Of a stretch of DNA of 64,000 bases, positions 18,083 through 28,179 are shown piece by piece. Source of the DNA: Anaerolineae bacterium (GTDB lineage: Bacteria > Chloroflexota > Anaerolineae > Aggregatilineales > Phototrophicaceae); NCBI GenBank assembly GCA_022841825.1, contig JALHQT010000007.1:124001-188000 (forward strand), read 5' to 3'. A model generated the notes under the pieces. That model was given only the letters and a program-made list of their open reading frames with translations, did not search any database and was not told the DNA's origin. Numbering within the stretch: position 1 is the stretch's first letter; every line of letters starts with the position of its first letter. The translations under genes were made by a program, and so were the position numbers.

Positions 18083-19276
18083 ATGAAAGCTAAAGTACTT
18101 GCTCTATTCGTTCTGTGCGCGCTCGTCGTGATGAGCGTCGCCTTTCCCGTCGCTGCCCAGGATCGCTGGGATGGTGCGGACGACCTCGATGTGAACCCGT
18201 TGGAGTGCCCCGTTGCCGAGGGCGAAACGGCGGCTGAAGAAGCAGCGGCAGAAATGGACATGCCGGAATATGATGGCGGTCAGCCCACCGACGCGCCCGA
18301 CCTCGCGGGTCAGGATATTGTCGTGGTCGATGTGCCGAAGCTGGTCGGCATTGGCTACTTCGCGGCGACCACCCTCGGTCAGCAGCAGGCGGCTGAAGAA
18401 CTCGGCAACGTGACGGTCACCACCGACGCGCCGACCGAGGCGAACATCGACGACCAGATCGCGGTCATCGACAACTACATCACCCAGGGCGTCAATGGCA
18501 TCCTCTTCGCCGCCAACGACCCGGTCGCGATTGCGCCTGTGCTGCGCCGCGCGCTGGAAGCCGGCATCCATGTCGTCGGTTACGACGCCAACAGCGAGCC
18601 GGATGCCCGTGAGTGGTTCGTCAACCAGGCAGAGTTCAACGGTATCGCCAAGTCGATGATCGACAGCATGGTCGCGGAAATCGGCGAGGATGGCAGCTTC
18701 GCCATCGTTACCAGCACCTTCACCACGCCGAACCAGGCACGCTGGATCGCCGAAATGCAGGCGTACCAGGAAAAGTGCTTCCCCGAAATGACCTGGCTTG
18801 AGACGGTCGAAGCGCAGGAAGACAACGTCCTCTCCTTCACCCAGGCGACGACACTCATCAACAAGTACGGTCCCGACATGGATGGTATCTTCGGCATGAC
18901 CAGCGTGGCGACCCCGGCGGCTGCCGATGCGGTCTCGCAGGCGGGTCTGTGCGCGGTTGATGCAGTTGACGGCGCTGCGAGCAGTGAAGACGACGCGGTA
19001 GCGGTCGTCGGTCTGGCGACGCCAAACGCGATGAAGCCGTATGTGACGGGTGATTTCGCGGGCTGCGTCAAGTCAGTCGTGCTCTGGAACCCGATTGACC
19101 TCGGCTACGCGGCAGTCTACGTGCTGCGCGCGATTGTCGATGGCGAGTTCGGTCCTGGCGATACCTCGGTAGAGGCAGGGCGTCTTGGTACGCTCCAGGT
19201 CGTGAATGGCAGCGAAATCCTGCTCGGTCCGCCCTTCGTCTACACCGCCGAGAACATTGACGGCTTCGACTTCTAA
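18083..19276 (+). CDS. Sugar-binding protein of RhaS/LsrB class, system 1
   Basis: 397 residues. A signal peptide (MKAKVLALFVLCALVVMSVA, cut after VAA) is followed by an acidic linker rich in E and A (about 28-70) and a periplasmic-binding-protein fold. Segments such as VPKLVGIGYFAATTLG, QQAAEELGNVTVTTDAPTEA and VVGLATPNAMKPYV resemble LsrB (autoinducer-2 receptor) as well as RhaS, so the ligand is uncertain. No lipobox cysteine is present, so signal peptidase I processing is expected. TTGAGGAGA lies about 10 nt before the ATG. Confidence 0.88.
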   Translation: MKAKVLALFVLCALVVMSVAFPVAAQDRWDGADDLDVNPLECPVAEGETAAEEAAAEMDMPEYDGGQPTDAPDLAGQDIVVVDVPKLVGIGYFAATTLGQQQAAEELGNVTVTTDAPTEANIDDQIAVIDNYITQGVNGILFAANDPVAIAPVLRRALEAGIHVVGYDANSEPDAREWFVNQAEFNGIAKSMIDSMVAEIGEDGSFAIVTSTFTTPNQARWIAEMQAYQEKCFPEMTWLETVEAQEDNVLSFTQATTLINKYGPDMDGIFGMTSVATPAAADAVSQAGLCAVDAVDGAASSEDDAVAVVGLATPNAMKPYVTGDFAGCVKSVVLWNPIDLGYAAVYVLRAIVDGEFGPGDTSVEAGRLGTLQVVNGSEILLGPPFVYTAENIDGFDF

Positions 19277-19296
19277 CATCGGTTCTGCTAAAGAAC

Positions 19297-19332
19297 TCTC
19301 GTGTGGACGCGCTGTAGTACGTCCACACGAGA
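19297..19332. repeat. 13-bp perfect hairpin between importer systems
   Basis: TCTCGTGTGGACG (19297-19309) and CGTCCACACGAGA (19320-19332) enclose a 10-nt loop. There is no U-tract. It follows the first binding-protein gene and could protect that part of the message from 3-prime decay. Confidence 0.7.
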
Positions 19333-19340
19333 TCGAAGTT

Positions 19341-19362
19341 GGGACGCGCAATTGCGCGTCCC
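19341..19362. repeat. 22-bp perfect palindrome in intercistronic gap
   Basis: GGGACGCGCAA followed directly by its complement TTGCGCGTCCC. It is of the same general type as the other GC-rich palindromes of the window and ends 33 nt before the second ATPase gene. Confidence 0.75.
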
Positions 19363-19395
19363 GCTAAATTTTGCGTCCTTGTGGAAATACTGGTC

Positions 19396-20904
19396 ATGCA
19401 AAAAAAACCGATTCTGGCGTTAGAACACATCTCCAAGAACTTCCCCGGCGTCAAGGCGCTGGATGATGTCTCGTTCAGCCTGCGCGCGGGCGAAGTCCAC
19501 GCGCTGCTGGGCGAAAACGGAGCGGGCAAAAGCACGCTCATCAAGATCATGACGGGCATCTATCGCCAGGATATCGGGCGCATCCTGCTCAATGGCGAGG
19601 AGATCCACCTGCACAGCTCCGCCCATGCCCAGCGCTACGGCATCGCCGCCATCTACCAGGAGCCGATGGTCTTCCCCGACCTGAACGTCGCGGAGAACAT
19701 TTTCATCGGGCATACCGACCAGGGGCTGGTCGTCAACTGGGGTGGGATGTACAAAAAGGCGGAGGAAATCCTCAGCACGCTCGGCGTCTCGCTCGACGTG
19801 CGCTCACAGACGCGCGGCTTGACGCTGGCGGCGCAGCAGATGGTCGAGATCGCCAAGGCAATCTCGCAGGATGTGCGTGTGCTGATCATGGACGAGCCGA
19901 CGGCATCGCTCTCGGCGCACGAGGTCGAACAGCTCTTCGCGCTGGTGCGCGTGCTGCGCGACAAAGGCGTAGCGATCCTGTTCATCAGCCATCGCATGGA
20001 AGAAATCTTCCAGATCGCCGACCACGTCACGATCTTCCGCGATGGCAAGCGCATCTCCAGCTACGCCATCGAAGAAGTCCAGCAAGAGCGGCTGATCCAG
20101 GACATGGTGGGGCGCGAACTGGAGGCGATGTTCGTGCGCGATTTCCGCGCGCATGGCGATCAGGTGCTCTCGGTACGCCATCTCTCGAAAGAAGGCGTCT
20201 TCGACGACATCACCTTCGATCTGCATGAAGGCGAAATCCTCGGCTTCGCGGGGCTGGTCGGCGCGCGGCGGACGGATGTGGGGCTGGCGCTCTTCGGCAT
20301 CGAACCCGCCGACGGCGGCGAGATCCTGCTGCGCGGCAAGCCCGTCCACATCCAATCGCCCGCGCACGCGCTGGAGCTGAAGATCGCCTACGTGACGGAA
20401 GACCGCCGCCAGTTGGGGTTGTCGCTGTCGATGTCGGTCATCGCCAATCTCTCGCTGCCGCAGTTGGGCAAGTACCTTAACCTGCTCGGACTGATCCGCC
20501 GCAAGCACGAGATCGAGACAGCAGAGCGCTACCGCCAGCAGTTGAACATCCGCACCCCCTCGCTGTGGCAGGAGGCAGGCAAGCTTTCCGGCGGCAATCA
20601 GCAGAAGGTTGTCCTCAGCAAATGGCTGAATACCGACCCGCAGGTGCTGATTCTGGACGAGCCAACGCGCGGCATCGATGTTGGCGCGAAAGCGGAAGTG
20701 CATCAGATCATCAACGATCTGGCGGGCAAAGGCATCGCGATCATCCTCATCTCGTCGGATTTGCCGGAGGTGATGGGGATGAGTGATCGCATCCTGGTGA
20801 TGCGAGAAGGGCGGCAGATGGGCATCTTCAAACGCGCGGGCACATCGCGCGAACAGATCATCAGCGCGGCGATGGGCATGGCGGAAGGCGAGGCAGGCGC
20901 ATGA
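19396..20904 (+). CDS. Sugar ABC importer, ATP-binding protein (RbsA/RhaT class), system 2
   Basis: 502 residues with two nucleotide-binding domains. Walker A is GENGAGKST in domain 1. Domain 1 has a degenerate signature [15 protein letters not shown], while domain 2 has [15 protein letters not shown] and [15 protein letters not shown]. The start [19 protein letters not shown] aligns with that of the first ATPase (MQEKPILELEHISKRFPGV), which fixes the ATG at 19396. Upstream in-frame codons lie in a palindrome. It overlaps the next permease gene by 4 nt. Confidence 0.94.
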   Translation: MQKKPILALEHISKNFPGVKALDDVSFSLRAGEVHALLGENGAGKSTLIKIMTGIYRQDIGRILLNGEEIHLHSSAHAQRYGIAAIYQEPMVFPDLNVAENIFIGHTDQGLVVNWGGMYKKAEEILSTLGVSLDVRSQTRGLTLAAQQMVEIAKAISQDVRVLIMDEPTASLSAHEVEQLFALVRVLRDKGVAILFISHRMEEIFQIADHVTIFRDGKRISSYAIEEVQQERLIQDMVGRELEAMFVRDFRAHGDQVLSVRHLSKEGVFDDITFDLHEGEILGFAGLVGARRTDVGLALFGIEPADGGEILLRGKPVHIQSPAHALELKIAYVTEDRRQLGLSLSMSVIANLSLPQLGKYLNLLGLIRRKHEIETAERYRQQLNIRTPSLWQEAGKLSGGNQQKVVLSKWLNTDPQVLILDEPTRGIDVGAKAEVHQIINDLAGKGIAIILISSDLPEVMGMSDRILVMREGRQMGIFKRAGTSREQIISAAMGMAEGEAGA

Positions 20905-21965
20905 ACGCAATCCGCCGCTACCTGCGCCCGGAGCAAATCCGCGAACTCAGCCTGATCGTGATCATCATCCTGGCGGTGCTCTTCTTCGCCACACAGATCG
21001 AAAACTACCTGAGCGCGCGCACCTTCAACCGCATCTCGACCAGCATCGCCATCATCGCGGTGGTCGCCGTCGGGCAGACGCTGGTCGTGCTGACGCGCAA
21101 CATCGACCTCTCCGTCGGCTCAATCGTCGGCTTCGCGGCGTACTTTTCCGGGCAGACGCTGGCGGCGAACCCCGACCTCGCGCCTGTGCTGGCGGTCTGC
21201 GTCGCCATCGGCTTCGGCGCATTCCTCGGCTTGATCAACGGCGTGCTGGTCGCCGTCGGGCGCATCCCGGCAATCGTCGTCACACTCGGCACGCTGGCGA
21301 TCTATCGCGGTATCCTGGTCGATTGGGCGCAGGCGCGCACCATCACGACCGAGATGATGCCCACCTGGTTGATAGACCTGCCGCGCGTTAACGTCTTGAC
21401 GATGGGCGAAGTCGAAGTCCGCATTATGGTCGCGCTGGCGCTGGTGGTGGTCATCCTGTTCCAGCTCGCGCTCAACTATCTGCCGCTCGGACGTCGTCTG
21501 TACGCCATCGGCTCTAACCCGGATGCCGCGCGGTTGATGGGGCTGCCGATCCAGCGGACGATCCTGATCGCCTATGTCCTGTGCGGGGCGCTGGCGGGCT
21601 TGGCGGGCTTCATGTTCCTGGCGCGCTTCGGCACGATCACGGTCACGGCGGGCGCGGGCTTGGAACTGGCGGCGGTGGCGGCGGTCGTGGTCGGCGGCGT
21701 CAACATCTTCGGCGGCAGCGGCACGATGTTCGGGGCGCTCCTCGGTGCCATCGTCATCGGCACGCTCGAACAGAGCCTGCTGCGCATGCCGCAGGTGAGC
21801 GAGTTCGTGCGCGATGCGCTTCTAGGTCTGTTCATCCTGATCGCGGTCGCCAGCGATGCCATCATCGTCAAGGGGCTGCGCGAAGCCTGGGCGCGCTCCG
21901 GCAGACTGAAATCGGCGAAGACGACCCTTGCACCTGCCACCGCGAAGGAGGTGAAGCGTGCCTAA
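20901..21965 (+). CDS. Sugar ABC importer permease (RhaP class), system 2
   Basis: 354 residues, about nine or ten membrane helices. Hallmarks are [38 protein letters not shown] and [20 protein letters not shown]. Translation is coupled to the ATPase gene by ATGA and to the next permease by an 8-nt overlap. The C-terminal 30 residues are hydrophilic. Confidence 0.93.
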   Translation: MNAIRRYLRPEQIRELSLIVIIILAVLFFATQIENYLSARTFNRISTSIAIIAVVAVGQTLVVLTRNIDLSVGSIVGFAAYFSGQTLAANPDLAPVLAVCVAIGFGAFLGLINGVLVAVGRIPAIVVTLGTLAIYRGILVDWAQARTITTEMMPTWLIDLPRVNVLTMGEVEVRIMVALALVVVILFQLALNYLPLGRRLYAIGSNPDAARLMGLPIQRTILIAYVLCGALAGLAGFMFLARFGTITVTAGAGLELAAVAAVVVGGVNIFGGSGTMFGALLGAIVIGTLEQSLLRMPQVSEFVRDALLGLFILIAVASDAIIVKGLREAWARSGRLKSAKTTLAPATAKEVKRA

Positions 21966-22932
21966 CTTCCTCAAACGTTGGGAATCGCTGCTGCTGATCA
22001 TTCTGGTCGTCGTCGTGGTCTTCAACATCACGCAGTCGCCCGTATTCCTACGCACCGAAAACCTGATCAACCTCTTCAGCCTGCACATCGAGAAAATCAT
22101 CGTCGCCCTGGTGATGACGCTGATCATCATCAACGGTGAGATCGATCTGTCGGTCGCGTCGGTGATGGGCTTGGCGGCGTGCCTGATGGCAACGCTGTAC
22201 GAGCAGGGCACACCGATGGAACTGGCAATCCTCGTCGCGCTGGGTGCTGGGGTCTTGTGCGGCATCTTCAACGGCTTCTGGATCGCCTACATCGGGCTGC
22301 CATCGCTGGCGGTCACGCTGGCAGGTTTGATCGGCTATCGCGGCATCGCCAGTATGCTGGTCGAAGACCGCTCGGTCACCGGCTTCCCGGAATGGTTCAA
22401 CGCGCTGGGGCAGGACGCACTCGTCGGTCCACTGCCGCTGGCGATGATCGTGTTTTTCTTCCTGGCGGTCGCCGTCTTCATCGCGCTGCATTACAGCGGC
22501 TATGGGCGCTACATCTACTTCATCGGCAATAACCTGGAGGCGGCGCGCTATTCCGGCGTGCGCGTCAAGCGCATCAAGTTGAGCCTGTTTGTCGTTTCCA
22601 GCACCATCGCTGCGGTCGCGGGCATCCTGTTCGCGGCGCGCCTGGGGGCAGTGCGCAGCAGCACGGCGGAGGGCTTCGAGCTGGACATCATCACGATGGT
22701 ACTGCTGGGCGGAGTCAGCATCTTCGGCGGGAAGGGCACGCTGGGCGGCGTCATCCTGTCGATCCTGATCGTGCTGTGCCTGCGCAACGGCATGAACCTC
22801 CTGAGCATCACCGGCAACACGCAGAGTACCGTCATCGGTGTGCTGCTCATCCTATCGGTACTCATCCCCAACCTGACGCAGGTTCTGCAGGAACTTTCCC
22901 GGCGGCGTCAATATGTGTTACAAAAGGAGTAG
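21958..22932 (+). CDS. Sugar ABC importer permease (RhaQ class), system 2
   Basis: 324 residues beginning at GTG 21958, with AAGGAGGTG upstream. Segments [40 protein letters not shown] and [20 protein letters not shown] are typical. It makes a heterodimer with the preceding permease. The binding protein follows after 81 nt. Confidence 0.93.
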   Translation: MPNFLKRWESLLLIILVVVVVFNITQSPVFLRTENLINLFSLHIEKIIVALVMTLIIINGEIDLSVASVMGLAACLMATLYEQGTPMELAILVALGAGVLCGIFNGFWIAYIGLPSLAVTLAGLIGYRGIASMLVEDRSVTGFPEWFNALGQDALVGPLPLAMIVFFFLAVAVFIALHYSGYGRYIYFIGNNLEAARYSGVRVKRIKLSLFVVSSTIAAVAGILFAARLGAVRSSTAEGFELDIITMVLLGGVSIFGGKGTLGGVILSILIVLCLRNGMNLLSITGNTQSTVIGVLLILSVLIPNLTQVLQELSRRRQYVLQKE

Positions 22933-23013
22933 AAGGAGGAACACCTCAACAGAAGACCCTCACCTATATCCGTCCAAGAGTCGCAAGTTGTATTTTCTCA
23001 GGAGAGATTAGCC

Positions 23014-24102
23014 ATGAAGAAGTTGTTCGTAGGTCTGCTCGTCCTCACGCTCATCCTGGCGATGGGCGCGGCGAGCGCACAAGATGTGGTCGTCGCCGAA
23101 CCGGGGCAGGAAGTCAACATGATTCTGCTGCCCAAATTCCTCGGCATCGCCGTCTTTGATGAGGCAAACCAGGGCGCGCAGGAAGCCCACGCCGAGCTGG
23201 AAAATCCCGGCACGCTGGAATTCCTCGGTCCGACAGCCGAGAACAGCGTCGCGGGTCAGATCGAAATCGTGACGACCGCCGCCTCGCGTGATGACATTGA
23301 CGCCATCATGATCAGCAACAACGCGGGCGATCAGCTTGTCCCCGCTGTCGAAGCTGCCTCTGAAGCAGGTCAGGCAGTCGTGACCTGGGACTCGCCGATT
23401 CCGTCGGGCGCTGGCGAAGCCCTCTTCATCGCTCAGGTCGATTTTGACGAAACCGGGCGCGTGATGGCAGAGATGGCGCGCAGCATCCTGGGCGAAGACG
23501 GCGGCTCGTTCGCCATCCTCTCCGCCTCGCCGGATGCCGCGAACCAGAACGCCTGGATTGCCGCGCTGCTGGAAGTGCTGGAAGAGCCGGAATACGAAAA
23601 CCTGGTACTGCTGGATACTGTGTACGGCAACGACCAGACCGAAGAAAGCTACAACCAGGCGCTGGCGCTGGTTGACCAGTATCCTGAAATGGAACTGATC
23701 ATGGCACCGACCTCGGTCGGCATTACGGCTGCGGCGAAGGCGATGCAGGACGAAGGTCTGTGCGACACAGTCAAGGTCAGCGGTCTCGGCTTGCCCTCGG
23801 AAATGATCGAGTTCACGCTCAACGGCTGCGCACCGGAATTTGCGCTGTGGAGCTTCGTCGATCTCGGCTACGTGACCTACTACGCCACCTATCTGCTGGC
23901 GACGGGCGCGATGGAAGCTGAAGAAGGCGTGACCTTCGAAGCAGGGCGCATGGGCGAATATACCATCGAAGCCGACCCGACCCGCGAAGAAGGTCTGCGC
24001 ATCGTCATGGGTCCGTTCAGCGTCTATAACATCGACAACATCGAAGAAGCCGTCGGCGGCGCGATGGAAGAGATGGAAGCGACGGCGACCCCGGGCAGCT
24101 AA
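23014..24102 (+). CDS. rhaS: Rhamnose-type sugar-binding protein (RhaS-like), system 2
   Basis: 362 residues. A signal peptide of about 22 residues ends MGAASAQD with no lipobox cysteine. The mature protein closely recalls RhaS of the Rhizobium rhamnose importer: [63 protein letters not shown] and [19 protein letters not shown]. This supports L-rhamnose as the ligand of system 2. It ends in an acidic tail (about 345-362). The aldolase gene follows after a GTAGGGG palindrome. Confidence 0.9.
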   Translation: MKKLFVGLLVLTLILAMGAASAQDVVVAEPGQEVNMILLPKFLGIAVFDEANQGAQEAHAELENPGTLEFLGPTAENSVAGQIEIVTTAASRDDIDAIMISNNAGDQLVPAVEAASEAGQAVVTWDSPIPSGAGEALFIAQVDFDETGRVMAEMARSILGEDGGSFAILSASPDAANQNAWIAALLEVLEEPEYENLVLLDTVYGNDQTEESYNQALALVDQYPEMELIMAPTSVGITAAAKAMQDEGLCDTVKVSGLGLPSEMIEFTLNGCAPEFALWSFVDLGYVTYYATYLLATGAMEAEEGVTFEAGRMGEYTIEADPTREEGLRIVMGPFSVYNIDNIEEAVGGAMEEMEATATPGS

Positions 24103-24123
24103 CATCTGGTTTATGGTTGCAGG

Positions 24124-24151
24124 GTAGGGGCGACCTATCGGTCGCCCCTAC
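24124..24151. repeat. GTAGGGG palindrome (family A)
   Basis: GTAGGGGCGACC-TATC-GGTCGCCCCTAC, a perfect 12-bp stem. It lies between the binding-protein and aldolase genes and is followed within 3 nt by an ATTTTTT run, so it may act as a partial terminator. Confidence 0.85.
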
Positions 24152-24175
24152 AGATTTTTTGGAAGGTTTCCCCAA

Positions 24176-24919
24176 ATGATCGACTCTTTGATTGAACTGA
24201 CGCGCACGCTGGGGCTGCCTGGCAACGACTACGTCATCATCGGCGAAGGCAACACGTCTTACCGCGACAGCGAAGGCACGTTCTGGGTCAAGGCGAGCGG
24301 GCATGGGATGCACGAAATCGGCGCGAGCGGCTTCGTCCATTTGCAGATCCAGTCCGTGCTCGCGCTGCTCGACCAGCAAATCGACAACGAGACGATGCAC
24401 AAAGCCGTCGCCGCCGCGCGCGTCGATCCCCAGGCGACCGCCAAGCCGTCGGTCGAAGCGACCTTCCACGCCATGCTGCTGCACGAATGCGATGCGCGCT
24501 ATGTCGGTCACACGCACCCGACCGCGATCAATGGCATCCTCTGCTCAAACCGCGCCGAAGCCTTCGCCACACAGCGCATGTTCCCCGACCAGGTCGTGCT
24601 GTGCGGACCAGAGTCGGTGCTGCTGCCGTATGTCGATCCGGGGCTGCCGCTGGCGGTCGCCATTCGGAGCGGCGTGCGTGATTACATCGCGCGTCATAAC
24701 GAGCCGCCAAAGACGATCCTGATGGAAAATCATGGACTGATCGCGCTGGGCAATTCCCCCGCCGAAGTGTTGAAGGTGACGGCGATGGCGGTCAAAGCCG
24801 CGCGCATTTTCGCCGCAGCGTGCGCCATCGGCGAGCCGATCTTCATGAAGCCGGAAGACGTCATGCACATCTACAAACGCCCGGACGAAATCTTCCGCCG
24901 CAAGCTGTTTGTGGAGTGA
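24176..24919 (+). CDS. Class II aldolase/adducin family protein (sugar-phosphate aldolase)
   Basis: 247 residues. Zinc-dependent class II aldolases of this fold cleave fuculose-1-P, rhamnulose-1-P or ribulose-5-P. GEGNTS near residue 23 is the phosphate-binding loop, VGHTHP carries two zinc-ligand histidines and ILMENHGLIALG carries the third. By position, downstream of rhamnulokinase and the RhaS-type importer, it probably cleaves rhamnulose-1-phosphate to dihydroxyacetone phosphate and lactaldehyde. That assignment is inference from context. It resembles the aldolase half of RhaD-type fusions, without a dehydrogenase domain. Confidence 0.88.
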   Translation: MIDSLIELTRTLGLPGNDYVIIGEGNTSYRDSEGTFWVKASGHGMHEIGASGFVHLQIQSVLALLDQQIDNETMHKAVAAARVDPQATAKPSVEATFHAMLLHECDARYVGHTHPTAINGILCSNRAEAFATQRMFPDQVVLCGPESVLLPYVDPGLPLAVAIRSGVRDYIARHNEPPKTILMENHGLIALGNSPAEVLKVTAMAVKAARIFAAACAIGEPIFMKPEDVMHIYKRPDEIFRRKLFVE

Positions 24920-24946
24920 ACGCGCTGGCACGATAGCAGCGCGTTC
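24918..24946. terminator. Bidirectional hairpin between convergent genes
   Basis: GAACGCGCTG (24918-24927) and CAGCGCGTTC (24937-24946) form a perfect 10-bp stem overlapping the aldolase stop. CTGTTTT follows. It probably ends the sugar operon and the minus-strand gene opposite. Confidence 0.6.
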
Positions 24947-24958
24947 AGGTCACCTGTT

Positions 24959-26263
24959 TTAGCGGATCGCGTTGGTGAGTGCGGCGTCGAGTGATGCCCC
25001 CAGCGCGACCTGGACGATGACGAAAAAGACCATCAGCAGGGCACCCGCCGCGATGTTGGAGAGGCAGCCGCCGAGCAAGCCGAAGTCATAGGCATCGGAC
25101 GTGACCTTCAACTGCTGCCATGTCATCCAGGCGGCGTAGAACGACACGATGATGCCCACGCAGGCACCGAGGATCGGCGCGCCCGCCGCGAAGGTCAGCA
25201 CGGTCGCCAGAAGCCCCAGCCCATAGTAGACGAGCAGGCGCTTGTTAAAGAAACCGAGCAGCCTGTCCATGAAGTTGCGGTACAAGCCCTTGCCCCGGAA
25301 GATGTAGACTGCCGCAAGGTGGACAACACCCCCGTAGATGAACAGACTCAGCGTCCCAAAGAGCGCCGCGACCAGACTGTAAACGACGATCAGGACGACG
25401 CCAAGCGAGGCAAGGCCGCGAAGCTGATTGACGATGTTGCTGGGGATTTCCATCTGACGCGCCAGAGCAGGATCCTCGATGATGTTCTGCATGACCTGGA
25501 GCAGGACGAGCAGGATAATGGCGATGCCGACGGTATTCAGCAGGATGTAGACCAGCGCCTCCAAGCCGACCCCGCCCCAACTCGTCCCTCTGGCGCTTTC
25601 GAGGTGCTTGGATTTGCGCTGCCGCACCTGGTCGCGCGCGCTCTCACGGGCAAACGACGAAACCTCACCTTTATCCAGCAGAAAGCGGATGCTGTCCTCA
25701 CCGCTGCGGTTGGTGGCGCTGGCAGCGACGCTGAGGAAGTAGTTGTCCTTGATGATATCCGGGTTCACGTCGATCGCCTGCTTGAGCAGTTTGACGGCTT
25801 TGCCGTTGGCACCGAGTTCATACTGCGTCAGGGCTGCGTCGATATACCCCTTGCTGGTGGCGATGTCGCGCGAGGTGACGACCTTCCTGGGCAGGACAAT
25901 CGGCTCCGGCTTGGTCGAAGTCTCGACCTCGTCCTCGTCATCTTCTTCAACCTGGCGACGGATGCGCTCCGAGGTCTCTTTGGTGCGCGGGGCGCGCTCG
26001 GCAGCGGCGGGCGGCGCTGCATCGCCGATCTGCTGCTTCAGGTAGCGTCCTGCCTTCAGCGCGAGTTCGCGCAGCGATGGGTCGGGATCGCCCCGGTAGC
26101 TGTCGGCGAGGTGCGACAGCGCAGACGGATCATTCGACTTCCCCAGCGCGATGATCGCCTGGCGACGGGTACCAGCATCACTGCTGCGAAGCTGCTGAAT
26201 GTATTGGTTGATCAAGGCTTTCGCCCTCCCACGATCATGAGGCAATTCTCGCACTGATCTCAT
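24959..26263 (-). CDS. HEAT-repeat and Yip1-like multi-pass membrane protein
   Basis: 434 residues. The N-terminus (about 12-80) has HEAT-like helices: INQYIQQLRSSDAGTRRQAI and LSHLADSYRGDPDPSLRELA. Next come a charged linker (90-125), a TPR-like stretch (130-185, GYIDAALTQYELGANGKAVK) and, from about 235, five or six membrane helices similar to the Yip1/YIF1 group. This suggests a cytoplasmic protein-interaction platform tied to a membrane domain of unknown role. It stands alone, and GTAGGGG palindromes lie on its 5-prime side. Confidence 0.75.
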   Translation of the reverse strand: MRSVRELPHDRGRAKALINQYIQQLRSSDAGTRRQAIIALGKSNDPSALSHLADSYRGDPDPSLRELALKAGRYLKQQIGDAAPPAAAERAPRTKETSERIRRQVEEDDEDEVETSTKPEPIVLPRKVVTSRDIATSKGYIDAALTQYELGANGKAVKLLKQAIDVNPDIIKDNYFLSVAASATNRSGEDSIRFLLDKGEVSSFARESARDQVRQRKSKHLESARGTSWGGVGLEALVYILLNTVGIAIILLVLLQVMQNIIEDPALARQMEIPSNIVNQLRGLASLGVVLIVVYSLVAALFGTLSLFIYGGVVHLAAVYIFRGKGLYRNFMDRLLGFFNKRLLVYYGLGLLATVLTFAAGAPILGACVGIIVSFYAAWMTWQQLKVTSDAYDFGLLGGCLSNIAAGALLMVFFVIVQVALGASLDAALTNAIR

Positions 26264-26318
26264 TATGGGGCGAAATGCTGGATAGCGAGAGTTAAAGGTG
26301 ATGTGAGGTGATGAGGAT

Positions 26319-26388
26319 GTAGGGGGCGACCCATGTGTCGTCCCGCGTTACGGGTGACACGTAGGGGCGCAATATATTGCGCCCCTAC
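26319..26388. repeat. Two GTAGGGG palindromes (family A)
   Basis: The first (26319-26346) is an imperfect GTAGGGGGCGAC...GTCGTCCCGC. The second (26361-26388) is a perfect 28-bp palindrome with arms GTAGGGGCGCAATA and TATTGCGCCCCTAC. They fill most of the gap between two minus-strand genes. Confidence 0.85.
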
Positions 26389-26410
26389 CTGCATTACATA
26401 TCATTTTGGC

Positions 26411-27778
26411 TTATTCCAGACTGATCGTGACGGCGATTGCCCCGGTGCTGCCGCCGCCCGCGTGGCTGACCTGGAGGGTGTAGATGCCATCCGCGGCGAC
26501 GGGGTAGCTTTCGATCAGCGAGGAGAGCATGAAACCACCATCATCATCGCCGCTGAGGGGTTTGCCGGAGGGGTCGAGCAGGACGATGACCGGGTCGGCG
26601 CTGCGGCTGGTCGCGGTGATGGTCAGCGTCTGCCCTGCTTCGGCGGCAAAGGGCAGCGTGTAGATCAACCCTTCGGTCATCTCGACGCGCACCGTCTCGC
26701 CGATCTGCACGGCGTCAAGCGTGGTGCGCTGCTGTTCCCACGACAGCATGAGCGCGAGGAACTCGTGGGCGGCGGTTGAGGCATCGCCTTCCAGCGCGGC
26801 GATGGTGCCCCGCGCGATGAAGTTGTTGACATGCCCCGGCTCAATCACCAGCGCGGCGGTGGCGTCCAGGCGCGCCAGGTCGAAGTCACCGATCTGCGCG
26901 GCGGCGATGGCGCGTTCCCAGTAGGCATATTGCAGACCGGGGAAGGCGGTGCCGCCTTCTGCCAGCCGGACGAGCGCGTCAAAATCGACAAAGGCATCTT
27001 CAAAGCGGTCGAGGGCGATGTAGGCGCGTCCGCGCAGGTAATGCGCGGTCGAATTGTCCGCGTCTGCCAGCAGCACATCGCTCATGACCGCGACCGTCTC
27101 GCTCCACGCGCCCCGGTCGTGCGCGGCGATGCCTTCGTTCAGGCGCGTGTCGAGCGCGCTGAGGGCGGCGACGGTGACCACGCTGGTATCGGGCGTGAGC
27201 GGCGCGGCGCGGTTTTCGACCAGTTCGACCAGGCTCAGGTTGTATTCCGCCCACTGCACAGGATCGAGACCCAGTGCCAGCGCCTGCTCAAAGTCGGTCG
27301 CTGCCAGGCGCAGCTCACCGCGAAACTGGTGGAGCAACCCGCGATTGTTGTATGCGTATGCCAGGTCGGGATCGTGAGCGATGGCGTCCGTGTAATCGCT
27401 CAGGACGACTTCGTCCGCTTCGCCCATCAAGAAGTTCGCCCAGCCGCGGTTGTTATAGGCGATGGCGTAATCCGGCTGCGTGGTGATCGCCTGGGTATAC
27501 TGTTCACGCGCGCCGAGCAGGTCGCCCAGTTCGCGCAGGGCGTTGCCGCGCATGGTCAGTGCTTCAGCGCTCTGCTGCGGGTAGGCGTCGGCGGGATAGA
27601 GACTGAGGAAGCAGCCGAAGCTCTCGAACGATGCGGTGTAATTGCCCGCCGCGTACAGGTCGCTGCCCGCGCGGTAGTGATTGACCGATGGATCGCAGGG
27701 CTGCTGGGCGAAGGTGGGCGCGGCGGCGACGAAGACCAGCGCGGCGGTGGCGAGTGTGGCGAGCGTGTGGCGGAACAT
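26411..27778 (-). CDS. Secreted TPR protein with C-terminal PPC-like domain
   Basis: 455 residues. A signal peptide (MFRHTLATLATAALVFVAAA, cut near TFAQQ) precedes at least six tetratricopeptide units (for example YAIAYNNRGWANFLMGEADE and LAYAYNNRGLLHQFRGELRL). The last 90 residues resemble a bacterial pre-peptidase C-terminal (PPC) beta-sandwich: GQTLTITATSRSADPVIVLL, then DGIYTLQVSHAGGGSTGAI. The ATG at 27778 with GGAGT upstream was chosen over an upstream codon. A paralogue of the same design lies at 29563. It probably acts outside the membrane in protein assembly; no partner is known. Confidence 0.85.
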   Translation of the reverse strand: MFRHTLATLATAALVFVAAAPTFAQQPCDPSVNHYRAGSDLYAAGNYTASFESFGCFLSLYPADAYPQQSAEALTMRGNALRELGDLLGAREQYTQAITTQPDYAIAYNNRGWANFLMGEADEVVLSDYTDAIAHDPDLAYAYNNRGLLHQFRGELRLAATDFEQALALGLDPVQWAEYNLSLVELVENRAAPLTPDTSVVTVAALSALDTRLNEGIAAHDRGAWSETVAVMSDVLLADADNSTAHYLRGRAYIALDRFEDAFVDFDALVRLAEGGTAFPGLQYAYWERAIAAAQIGDFDLARLDATAALVIEPGHVNNFIARGTIAALEGDASTAAHEFLALMLSWEQQRTTLDAVQIGETVRVEMTEGLIYTLPFAAEAGQTLTITATSRSADPVIVLLDPSGKPLSGDDDGGFMLSSLIESYPVAADGIYTLQVSHAGGGSTGAIAVTISLE

Positions 27779-27968
27779 GGGCGTTACTCCTGTGAGAAAG
27801 CGTGCAAGCGATTCGTTATTCACAGGGTAGATCGAATGGCGACGCGGTGATGGGCGCGCTCTGCACGCACGGTTGTCGCACATGCTGCGCGAACGCGGCG
27901 GCTGGGCACCGCGCAGGCTACGCGCACCCTACGGAGGGGAAACCCGGCAGGTGGGCGGACACAGACGC

Positions 27969-27994
27969 GGGCGGACACATGGGTCCGCCCCTAC
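27969..27994. repeat. GGGCGGACACATGGGTCCGCCCCTAC element (family A)
   Basis: Arms GGGCGGAC and GTCCGCCC around ACATGG, with the family tail CCTAC. Half-copies of GGGCGGACACA lie just upstream near 27953. The same unit recurs near 30700-30800 and inside the gene at 36672. Confidence 0.75.
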
Positions 27995-28003
27995 GCCCAT
28001 CCA

Positions 28004-28083
28004 GAACCTCACCCCCGTCCCCTCTCCGTGTACGGAGAGGGGGGCGACTCTCGATGCTGTCGAGTCTATGCGGGGTGAGGTTC
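28004..28083. repeat. Nested palindromic MITE-like element (family B, copy 1)
   Basis: The outer arms are GAACCTCACCCC and GGGGTGAGGTTC. Inside are CCCCTCTCCG-TGTA-CGGAGAGGGG (28019-28042) and a smaller GACTC...GAGTC hairpin. The gap 27779-28179 otherwise shows no gene. Related elements lie at 42849 and 54074. Confidence 0.75.
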
Positions 28084-28179
28084 ATGTCCGTGAAATTCAG
28101 CACTCCCCCACATCCTGCGGGATTGTGGCATTCTGGTGTATAAGACTTGAAGGGCGAAATCACGAGGCATCATCCATTC

